Assembly: GCA_038231615.1 (NCBI GenBank)
Contig: JBBRLA010000106.1
Coordinates: 1 to 16,901, forward strand
Source of the DNA: JBBRLA01 sp038231615
Lineage (GTDB): Bacteria > Myxococcota_A > Polyangia > Palsa-1104 > JAEUJZ01
Length of the DNA stretch: 16,901 nt
Direction: 5' to 3'
Of the stretch, positions 6,453 to 12,667 are shown in pieces. The notes under the pieces were generated by a model. It worked only from the letters and a program-made list of their open reading frames with translations. It was not told where the DNA came from and searched no databases. The translations under genes and the position numbers were made by a program. How positions within the stretch are numbered: the stretch's first letter is position 1; the number at the start of each line of letters is the position of its first letter.

Positions 6453-7595
6453 TCAACGGGCACGGCGCCGCTGGATCATATCCTGCTCATAGATCCGCAA
6501 AAGTGCCAGCGAGATCCCCATGATCACCGGCCCCAGAATCAGCCCGATGAGCCCAAAGGCCTCGATACCGCCGAAAAGGGCGATGAAGGTGAAAAGCGCC
6601 GGGGTCTTGCCATGCCCGCTCACCAGCAGCGGCCGCAGGACGTAGTCCGACACACCGACCACCACCAGGATGCCCCACACCAGCTCGACGATCCCGCCCG
6701 CGCTGTGCCCCGACAAAATGAGGTAGATCCCGCTGGGGACCCAGACCAGCAGGGTGCCCACCCCGGGGATCAGCGAGGCCACTGCGGTGGCCGCGCCGAA
6801 GAAAGCCGGTTCGGGCAGGCGGGTGATCCAGTAGCCGATGCCGGCCAGCGCGCCCTGCGCCAGGCCGGTCATCACAGTGCCCAGAAGGATGCTGCGCCCC
6901 TCCTGGGTGAACTCTTGCAGCAAGGCGCGGGTGTGGTGCGGCGGCAGGGGCGAGACCCACTCGGCCTTGCGGGAAATCTTGGGCCAGTTGCGCAGGACGT
7001 AATTGATCGAGAGCAGAGCGAAGAACAGGATGAGCAGGCCATGGAAGGTGAAGCCGGCGATGGCCGCGGCGAGCTTTGCTGCCTGTGCGGTCAACTCGGC
7101 GGCGGCGTTGCGCAGACGTTCGATGAGATCGCTGGTGGGGATGTTCAGCCGGGCCAGGTAGCCCGCCATCCGCTCGAAAAAGAGCCTGGCGGGGCGGCCG
7201 GGCTCCAGGCTGGCCACCAGGCCATGCGCCATGTTGACCCCCCGTCCGATGAGCAGAAAGCCCAGGCCCCCCAGGACCACGACCAGCGCTACGGAGGCCC
7301 CGGCGACGCAGATGAGCGCCGAAAGTCCGGGCCTGCCAAGGCGGGCGCGCAGGCGCTCATAGTAGGGCTGAAGGGCGAAGGCGGTCAGGGTGCCCAGGAG
7401 CAGGCCGATGCCCACCGGCATGGCCACCCGGACGATGGCGGCGATAGCGAAGATGGCGAAGATGCCCAGGGCGTAGCTGGATCGATCGTCGGGGATCTCC
7501 GCCGGGGCCGGGTGTGCGGGGTCATTTGGCGGCGTCGGATCGGCGGGCGGGTCGGCCATGGTATTCGCATTCACGAGGATAACGTAAGCCGCCAT
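6453..7595 (-). CDS. AI-2E transporter family (PerM/UPF0118) membrane protein
   Basis: This is a 380-residue polytopic inner-membrane protein. After a Pro-rich cytoplasmic start (13-35) there are hydrophobic segments at about 41-75, 91-118, 181-200, 237-258, 264-295, 302-318 and 335-368. Family hallmarks in order are PGVGT (277-281) and VWVPSGIY, Asp317 followed by RP (321-322), FGG (341-343) then FG..G...GP (347-356). The family includes exporters of AI-2 and ion/proton antiporters, so the substrate is not predictable. Two starts are possible: ATG at 7595 (14 bp after the TPR gene) or ATG at 7559, which gives a more natural MADPPADP start. Neither has a good Shine-Dalgarno sequence. It converges on the J-like gene, with 21 bp between the two stops and no clear terminator. 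Confidence 0.9.
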   Translation of the reverse strand: MAAYVILVNANTMADPPADPTPPNDPAHPAPAEIPDDRSSYALGIFAIFAIAAIVRVAMPVGIGLLLGTLTAFALQPYYERLRARLGRPGLSALICVAGASVALVVVLGGLGFLLIGRGVNMAHGLVASLEPGRPARLFFERMAGYLARLNIPTSDLIERLRNAAAELTAQAAKLAAAIAGFTFHGLLILFFALLSINYVLRNWPKISRKAEWVSPLPPHHTRALLQEFTQEGRSILLGTVMTGLAQGALAGIGYWITRLPEPAFFGAATAVASLIPGVGTLLVWVPSGIYLILSGHSAGGIVELVWGILVVVGVSDYVLRPLLVSGHGKTPALFTFIALFGGIEAFGLIGLILGPVIMGISLALLRIYEQDMIQRRRAR

Positions 7596-7609
7596 TCGTG
7601 GGCAGGCGA

Positions 7610-8635
7610 TCAGAAGGCGGAAGACAGGCTCAGCATCGCGATGCGGGTGCCCTGGGCATCGCGGCGGGCGTCCAGTCCGAAAAGGAGCCCCGAACTTCCC
7701 AGCGCGATCCCCCCGGCGACCAAAAGTGCGATGCCGGAGGTCCTGGTGTCCAGCTCGTCATGGCAGTGGCCATTGGTCAGGGCGCAGCTCTGATGGCCGT
7801 CCAGGGCCCACAGGGTCGCCCCGGCGGCCAGAAGGCCCAGGCCCACGCTGCCCACCACCCACTTGAGGATGCGCAGGGGCCGACCGTGCTGCCTCTCGTG
7901 GATCGGCGCGGGCGCCACCCGGGGGGCCGCGACGGCGACCACGGGCGGTGGGGGCGCTTTTTCGGTCTTGATTTCCTGCGTGGCCTGCACCTGGGCGACG
8001 TAGCCCTCGGCCTCGGCGCGCATCGGGGTGTTCGGGTCTTCTTCCAGGAAGCGCCGGTACAAGGCCAGAGCCTCATCGCGGTGGCCTGCCTTGCGCTGAA
8101 CCTGGGCGATGTTGAAGAGCAGGAGCGGCGCCGGTTCCAGTGCGTAGGCGGTGGCGAAGGACTCGATGGCCCGCTGGTACTCGCCGGCCTTGAAGAGATC
8201 GGTCGCCCCGGCAAGATAGCGGGGGACCAGGTTGGCGGCCTCGGGACGCTTCTCCCGGGCCGAAAGCCGGCGCAGTTCGGCCAGATCGCGGTCCCCCCCG
8301 GCGTGGATCTTGGGCCCCTCCTTGATGTAGCGATCGAAGAGCAGGAGCGTTTCGCCCAGGTGTCCGCCCGGGCAGCGCAGGTGGGCCCGCGCCATGTCGG
8401 CGAGCAGCCGCGGGCCGCGGGCGTAGGCGTAGGCCACGGCGGCCGGATCGTACTTTCCCGCGGCGGTGAAGCGGGCTGCCCGCTCCACCTGTTCCCGGGA
8501 CAGATCGGCGGAGCCAGGCGCGGCGCCGGCCACGGAGAGAAAACCCCAGAGCAAGACCATCCCGAGCGCGGCGAGGCCGGCGGCAAAGGGGCTAGAAGCG
8601 AATGATCGGGACGTCGATCTTCTTGTCTGTGTCAT
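7610..8635 (-). CDS. TPR-containing membrane protein
   Basis: This is a 341-residue protein. Residues 19-38 form a signal peptide or signal anchor (AGLAALGMVLLWGFLSVAGA), so most of the chain is probably outside the cytoplasm. Residues about 137-205 contain TPR-like helices (YLAGATDLFKAGEYQRAIES, then PAPLLLFNIAQVQRKAGHRD and FLEEDPNTP). A Pro/Ala linker (227-245) precedes two further hydrophobic helices at about 257-277 and 300-320, enclosing a short loop with Cys284 and Cys291. Such TPR proteins often lie beside Ser/Thr kinases in myxobacteria and may act as partners or substrates. The first 44 bp overlap the kinase gene, implying coupled translation. An ATG at 8560 (residue 26) is an alternative start but would cut into the signal peptide. 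Confidence 0.8.
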   Translation of the reverse strand: MTQTRRSTSRSFASSPFAAGLAALGMVLLWGFLSVAGAAPGSADLSREQVERAARFTAAGKYDPAAVAYAYARGPRLLADMARAHLRCPGGHLGETLLLFDRYIKEGPKIHAGGDRDLAELRRLSAREKRPEAANLVPRYLAGATDLFKAGEYQRAIESFATAYALEPAPLLLFNIAQVQRKAGHRDEALALYRRFLEEDPNTPMRAEAEGYVAQVQATQEIKTEKAPPPPVVAVAAPRVAPAPIHERQHGRPLRILKWVVGSVGLGLLAAGATLWALDGHQSCALTNGHCHDELDTRTSGIALLVAGGIALGSSGLLFGLDARRDAQGTRIAMLSLSSAF

Positions 8636-10310
8636 GTTTCGGCTCTGTGGGGGACTCGATGGGGGAGGGATCGGGGGCGTTCGGGTGGGCCTCGGCGGAG
8701 TGGGCGGGGTCGGCCCGGTGGGACCGGCTCCTGTGGAAGTGAACCGGAGGCAGAGCGGCCAGGGCCACCTGCCGGTCGCAATCCGGGCCGGGCGACAAGC
8801 TCAGCCTTTCCTCGGCGTAACCCGGGTGGCGCAGGACCAGCTCTTGGGTGGCCCCAGATTCCATCTCGTCCTGCCAGGGAGTCTGGCCCAGCACGCGCTG
8901 ACCGTCGGCGCTCAACACCTGGGCACCGATGGGGTCGCTGGTCACGTGACACGGGACCTTGCCCGGTGGCGGCCCCGGGAACAGGGGCTCGACAACCACC
9001 GGCGGCGGCGAGGTGGCATCCAGCGACACGGCATTCCTCGTCGAGACCCGGGCCGCCTGTCCGGCCGGCCGGCCCAGGGTTGGGTCGCCCCGCTTGCCTG
9101 TCGGGCGCACCAGCCAGATCGCCGCTGCCGAACCGGCCAGGAGCAGCCCGACGATGGCGACCAAGTGCGGCCAGCGGGCCGAACGGGACATGCCGGGATA
9201 GCGCAGGGGGGACACCGGCGCGTCAAGCCCAACCGACGCCGACACCGTCTCAAGAGACGCTGGCGCTGGCACCACCGGGTTCCTGTCGGTGCAGGACCCG
9301 TCGTGGGCCCCATCGCCCACCAGGGCGTCGATCGTCAGCAGGTCCACCCGGGCCGTGCGATCGTCCGCCGATCGCGGCCCCATGGGGGAGAGCAGGTCGA
9401 TGAGTTCGTCCAGGCGATCGACCACCTGCATCATCGGCGGGCGCAGGTTGGGGTCCTTGGCCAACATTTCCTGGATGAGGTCCTCGACTTCGCCGGGGAC
9501 CTCGGCATCCTGCTTTCGCAGCGAAGGGGGATCGTCGCGCAGGTGCTGCGCCGCCAGATCCGCCCACTTCTCTCCTTCGAAAGGCGGGTGCCGCGCGACC
9601 ATCTCGTAGATCATCACCCCCAGAGAATAGACGTCGGACTGCCCGTCAAGTTCATCCCCCGAGTACTGCTCCGGGGACATGTACACCGGCGTGCCCAGGA
9701 CGATGCCCGCGGTGGTCCGGCGCGCCCCGCCGAGGCCCCTTGGGGTGGAAGGCTCGGGCTCGCGCAGCTTGGCGATGCCGAAGTCGAGCAGTTTGGCGCG
9801 CTCGCCCAGGGTGGTGTCGGGATCGTCGATGAGGATGACGTTCTCCGGCTTCAGGTCCCGGTGAACGATGCCCTTCCGATGCACCGCCGCCAGGGTAGAG
9901 GCGATCTGACGGGCGATCTTCAAGGCATTGGCCAGGACCAGCCAGCTTCCGATGCGCCGCAGCCGTTCGTACCGCTGCCACAGGGAGTCGCCTTCCAGGA
10001 ACTCCATCAAGATGTAGATGGTCCCGTCGGGGAGCTGGTTGTAGTCGAAGATGTTCACCAGCCCCGGGTGGCGCACCATGCTGATGGAGCGGGCCTCGAC
10101 GAAGAAGCGATTGACGAACTTCTGCCGGTTCGAGAGCATCGCAGAGAGGACCTTGACCGCGGCCCGCTGCCCGATGGTCTTGTGCACCGCCTCGTAGACC
10201 GTGCCCATACCCCCTCGCCCGACCTCCCGGACGATCCGGTAGGTGCCGATGCTGGCGCCGATCAGGGACGCCGCCGGCCCACGCTCTGAATCATGGGGAC
10301 TGGTGATCAT
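8592..10310 (-). CDS. Membrane-anchored Ser/Thr protein kinase with PEGA-like domain
   Basis: This is a 572-residue PknB-type (Hanks) kinase. The catalytic domain (about 24-305) is complete: GRGGMG loop (31-36), Lys53, Glu72, HRDLKPEN (150-157), DFG (176-178), GTPVYMSPEQ (206-215) and DVYSLG (226-231). It is an RD kinase with Thr199-Thr200 and Thr207 in the activation loop, so activation by autophosphorylation is likely. A linker leads to one membrane helix (about 382-401). Outside the membrane, residues about 452-508 resemble a PEGA domain (PCHVTSDPIGAQVL, GQTPW, ELVLRHPGY), which may sense or bind cell-envelope components. A His/Pro-rich tail ends the protein. The ATG is preceded by a weak GAAGA. 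The gene lies 168 bp downstream of the ABC ATPase, with an inverted repeat between, so it may have its own promoter. Confidence 0.95.
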   Translation of the reverse strand: MITSPHDSERGPAASLIGASIGTYRIVREVGRGGMGTVYEAVHKTIGQRAAVKVLSAMLSNRQKFVNRFFVEARSISMVRHPGLVNIFDYNQLPDGTIYILMEFLEGDSLWQRYERLRRIGSWLVLANALKIARQIASTLAAVHRKGIVHRDLKPENVILIDDPDTTLGERAKLLDFGIAKLREPEPSTPRGLGGARRTTAGIVLGTPVYMSPEQYSGDELDGQSDVYSLGVMIYEMVARHPPFEGEKWADLAAQHLRDDPPSLRKQDAEVPGEVEDLIQEMLAKDPNLRPPMMQVVDRLDELIDLLSPMGPRSADDRTARVDLLTIDALVGDGAHDGSCTDRNPVVPAPASLETVSASVGLDAPVSPLRYPGMSRSARWPHLVAIVGLLLAGSAAAIWLVRPTGKRGDPTLGRPAGQAARVSTRNAVSLDATSPPPVVVEPLFPGPPPGKVPCHVTSDPIGAQVLSADGQRVLGQTPWQDEMESGATQELVLRHPGYAEERLSLSPGPDCDRQVALAALPPVHFHRSRSHRADPAHSAEAHPNAPDPSPIESPTEPKHDTDKKIDVPIIRF

Positions 10311-10408
10311 GGTTTCTTCGGCTGGTGGGCCGCAGCGTCAATCGTTCTGTGGGTGTCCTTTGCCGTCCCATGGGGATCACGACGGAATTCTGCATCCTTG
10401 TACCATCG

Positions 10409-10432
10409 AACCGTCTGCTTAGATAGACGGTT
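10409..10432. promoter_or_regulatory. 8-bp perfect inverted repeat between ABC ATPase and kinase genes
   Basis: AACCGTCT (10409-10416) and AGACGGTT (10425-10432) are separated by 8 nt. The element lies 46 bp past the ABC ATPase stop and about 100 bp before the kinase start. No T-run follows it on the minus strand, so an operator for the kinase gene or an mRNA-processing hairpin is as likely as a terminator. Confidence 0.45.
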
Positions 10433-10478
10433 GAGCAGGCCCAAAGCAGGGGCGGAGATCGGCAAAAGGAGCGCCGGG

Positions 10479-11231
10479 TCAGAACCCTGGGGTGGCCATC
10501 GGCCCCTCGCTGCGGCCGGTGATGAACTGCTGCACCACCGGGTCTTCGCTGCCCCGCAATTCCCCGGGGGTGCCCACCGCCCGGACCCGGCCCTCATAAA
10601 GGAGGGCGATGCGGTCGGCGACGGAGAAGATCGACGTCAGATCGTGGGACACCACCACCGAGGTCACATGAAGGCGATCGGACAGCTCGCGGATGAGGGC
10701 GTCCACCCGCCGGGCGCTGACCGGGTCGAGTCCGGTGGTCGGCTCATCGAAAAGGACATACTCGGGACGCAGGGTCAGGGCGCGGGCGATGGCCACTCGT
10801 TTCCGCATGCCATCGGACAGGGCCGAGGGCAAAAGATCGGCGAAGTCCGACATGTGCACCTGGGCCAGGTAGCCCCGGGCCTCTTCCCGAGCCCGAGACG
10901 GCGAGAGGCCCCCGTGCTTGGACAAAGGAAGCGCGACATTTTCCAGCACGGACATGGAGTCCAGCAGCGTCGCGTGCTGGAAGACCATCACACAGCGGCG
11001 CCGGATGGGGTACAGGTCCTGTTCGCTCAGGTTGTCGATGCGCACCCCGTCCAGGGTGATCTCTCCCCGATCGGGCCGGATGAGCCCCACCAGGTGCTTG
11101 ATGGTGACGGACTTGCCGACGCCGGAGGTGCCAATGATGAACAGGATCTCGCCGCGCTCGACGCGCAGGTCGACGCCACGCAGGACCGGCTGGGCGCCGA
11201 ACGTCTTCCAGACGTCGCGGAACTCGATCAT
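10479..11231 (-). CDS. MlaF-like ABC transporter ATP-binding protein
   Basis: This is a 250-residue ABC ATPase with Walker A GTSGVGKS (34-41), Q-loop Gln85, signature LSDGM (138-142), Walker B VLFDEPTTGLD (159-169) and H-loop His196. The combination of GMRKRVAIARAL after the signature and a C-terminal QQFITGRSEGP is typical of MlaF (YrbF/Ttg2A), which with permease MlaE and substrate-binding MlaD moves phospholipids between the two membranes. No MlaE, MlaD or other permease gene lies in this window, so the ATPase must pair with a permease encoded elsewhere. The third signature residue, usually Gly (LSGGM), is Asp here. The XRE regulator gene ends 48 bp upstream on the same strand and may be co-transcribed. 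Confidence 0.9.
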   Translation of the reverse strand: MIEFRDVWKTFGAQPVLRGVDLRVERGEILFIIGTSGVGKSVTIKHLVGLIRPDRGEITLDGVRIDNLSEQDLYPIRRRCVMVFQHATLLDSMSVLENVALPLSKHGGLSPSRAREEARGYLAQVHMSDFADLLPSALSDGMRKRVAIARALTLRPEYVLFDEPTTGLDPVSARRVDALIRELSDRLHVTSVVVSHDLTSIFSVADRIALLYEGRVRAVGTPGELRGSEDPVVQQFITGRSEGPMATPGF

Positions 11232-11279
11232 GGGTTCATACGTAGCACGCGCTTAGCGCTTGGCGATCCTGCCCGTCAC

Positions 11280-11585
11280 CTAGCGACGGGGCTTGCGCTT
11301 GCCCGGGGCGGCGGCGCTCCGGGTGGCGACATGTCGATCTCCGGTGCCTCTGCCGCTTGCGCGCGGCGCGGGCTGGGCCAGAAGGTCCGCCGGGGCCACA
11401 TTCAGGGCAGCGGCCAGCCGCGCCAGGGTGCGCAGGCTCATGTTGACTTGCCCGGTCTCCAGCCGCTGGTAGTTGCGCAGGCCGCTCCCGACGCGGGTGG
11501 CCATGGCCTCTTGAGTGTGTCCGGCGCCATAACGCAGCTGCTTCAGTCGGGCTCCCACGCTCGCGATCAGCTCGTCCTCGTCCAT
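11280..11585 (-). CDS. XRE-family helix-turn-helix regulator
   Basis: This 101-residue protein has a Cro/CI-type HTH at about residues 8-70. The sequence GARLKQLRYGAGHTQEAMAT leads into RVGSGLRNYQRLETGQ, where the recognition helix lies, and then SLRTLARLAAALNV. After the HTH there is only a short basic tail (72-101, ending GKRKPRR) and no ligand domain, so it resembles small autoregulating XRE proteins. I chose the ATG at 11585; a TTG at 11594 would add three residues. A good leftward promoter and a small palindrome lie upstream. Likely targets are its own gene and possibly the ABC ATPase gene 48 bp downstream. Confidence 0.85.
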   Translation of the reverse strand: MDEDELIASVGARLKQLRYGAGHTQEAMATRVGSGLRNYQRLETGQVNMSLRTLARLAAALNVAPADLLAQPAPRASGRGTGDRHVATRSAAAPGKRKPRR

Positions 11586-11617
11586 GGGCGGCAAAGTACC
11601 CTAGCTCCGTCGTGACT

Positions 11618-11629
11618 GTGAACGATCAC
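11618..11629. promoter_or_regulatory. Possible XRE operator (GTGA-N4-TCAC)
   Basis: GTGA (11618-11621) and TCAC (11626-11629) form a palindrome with 4-bp spacing, overlapping CACGTG (11627-11632). It lies between the predicted leftward -10 and the XRE start, where a repressor of its own gene would bind. The half sites are short, so chance cannot be excluded. Confidence 0.3.
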
Positions 11630-11650
11630 GTGTAGCCGTGTTTTGCACCT

Positions 11651-11679
11651 ATTTTAGAAAAAGTGTCAATCATGCTCAA
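11651..11679 (-). promoter_or_regulatory. Sigma-70-like promoter of the XRE gene
   Basis: On the minus strand, TTGAGC (11679-11674, 4 of 6 for -35) is followed after exactly 17 bp by TAAAAT (11656-11651, 5 of 6 for -10). A perfect TTGACA at 11669-11664 overlaps the spacer. The stretch is AT-rich in a GC-rich window. It would give a leader of about 60 nt for the XRE gene. Confidence 0.5.
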
Positions 11680-11840
11680 GACCTGCCCGCTGCGGCGCTC
11701 CTTTCCCCTTGGATGATGACGGCGATCACGAAGGTCCAAGGAAAGGGCGCGGCAGGGGGTCCGATTTTGCGCTCAGCAATTCCCGATGGGGTCTTCCGTC
11801 CAGAGGCGGCAGGGTGTAGGTTTCAAATCATTCCCTGGGC

Positions 11841-11846
11841 AGAGGA
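11841..11846 (+). promoter_or_regulatory. Shine-Dalgarno that fixes the lipoprotein start at 11852
   Basis: AGAGGA lies 5 nt before the ATG at 11852. An upstream in-frame ATG at 11786 has no such site and would put 22 charged residues before the signal peptide. Confidence 0.65.
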
Positions 11847-11851
11847 TCCTC

Positions 11852-12667
11852 ATGAGTCGAAACGAACTCGGCCGTATTCAAATCTCCCTGTTGTCCCTGG
11901 CTTTCTCCGTCGGACCGATCGGCTTGCCGGCCTGCTCCGACCCGCCCACCTCGCCCACGGCGCAGGAGATCGTCGAGCGCCTCAAGGGCGATCCGGCCTT
12001 CCTCCAAGCGGTGGCCAGCGCGTTGCAGCCGTCCCGGGATGGCAAGGACGGGATGAAAGGGGACAAGGGCGATCCGGGCCCCGCGGGGGCCAAGGGTGAT
12101 CCGGGACCGGCTGGGTCCCAGGGACTGGCCGGGGCGCAGGGACCCGCCGGATCCCAGGGACCTGCCGGAGCTACCGGGTCTGCCGGACCCATGGGGCCCA
12201 GCGGGCCCACCGGCCCTTCGGGAGCACCGGGTGCCGCGGGGGCGCCGGGTGTCGCGGGGACGCCGGGTGCCGCGGGGCCCAAGGGTGACAAGGGCGATCC
12301 CGGCCTGGGCCGCTTCTGCGGCGTGACCTCGCCCACCACTGGGCTGGCCAAAAGCGGGGCGATGAACGGGGCCCGCGCGGCCCGCATCCTGTGCCAGACG
12401 GCCTGCGGCGATGCCTCGGCCCACGTGTGCAACCGGGCAGAGGCCTCCCTGAGCTGGCAGGCGTGGCTTTTCCCGGCGTCCGAATCCTGGGTCAGCCAGC
12501 CCGGCAACTACGTCAACGGGACCACTACCATCTCGGACTGCAACAAGTTCCCCGCCCTGGGCAACGGCGATCAGTGGCTCGCCGAGGACAGCATGTACTA
12601 CGGCTCGGTGTGGTTCGGCGGCGGCGTGACCTGCGACACCGCGCTGCCCTTGGCCTGCTGCAAGTAA
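11852..12667 (+). CDS. Collagen-like lipoprotein with Cys-rich C-terminal domain
   Basis: This is a 271-residue secreted protein. A hydrophobic signal segment (about 8-27) ends in LPAC with Cys28, a probable lipoprotein cleavage site, though Pro at -2 is unusual. A short helical stalk (35-60) precedes an uninterrupted Gly-X-Y region: Gly at every third residue from 64 to 151, about 30 triplets, rich in GPAG and with GDKGDPG blocks at both ends. This should form a trimeric collagen triple helix. The C-terminal domain (155-271) has eight cysteines (156, 181, 185, 193, 230, 261, 269, 270), an AHVCNRAE motif, Trp-rich strands and a final CC. It resembles Cys-rich ends of other myxobacterial collagen-like proteins I have seen, which have no named function. 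It is probably a surface filament or adhesin. Its 3' end overlaps the convergent PLD gene by 70 bp. Confidence 0.9.
   Translation: MSRNELGRIQISLLSLAFSVGPIGLPACSDPPTSPTAQEIVERLKGDPAFLQAVASALQPSRDGKDGMKGDKGDPGPAGAKGDPGPAGSQGLAGAQGPAGSQGPAGATGSAGPMGPSGPTGPSGAPGAAGAPGVAGTPGAAGPKGDKGDPGLGRFCGVTSPTTGLAKSGAMNGARAARILCQTACGDASAHVCNRAEASLSWQAWLFPASESWVSQPGNYVNGTTTISDCNKFPALGNGDQWLAEDSMYYGSVWFGGGVTCDTALPLACCK
12041..12304 (+). repeat. Collagen-type Gly-X-Y coding repeat
   Basis: This stretch encodes 30 consecutive Gly residues at every third position. At the DNA level it is a mosaic of related 9- to 27-bp units (GGACCGGCTGGGTCCCAG-type, GCGCCGGGTGTCGCGGGG-type), suggesting growth by unequal exchange. 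Repeat number may vary between strains. Confidence 0.85.

Noticed and set aside
6445..6468. GCGCCG/CGGCGC inverted repeat between the convergent J-like and AI-2E genes as terminator
   Set aside because: The stem is only 6 bp with a 12-nt loop, overlaps the AI-2E gene end, and has no T-run on the proper side of either strand.
10307..10597. Small minus-strand gene between ABC ATPase and kinase
   Set aside because: It overlaps the ABC ATPase end in another frame, has no recognisable domain and is Ser/Pro/Arg-rich, as expected for a shadow frame.
11638..12099. Plus-strand open frame overlapping the start of the lipoprotein gene
   Set aside because: There is no ribosome-binding site or domain, and it overlaps the well-supported lipoprotein frame, which has a Shine-Dalgarno sequence and signal peptide.
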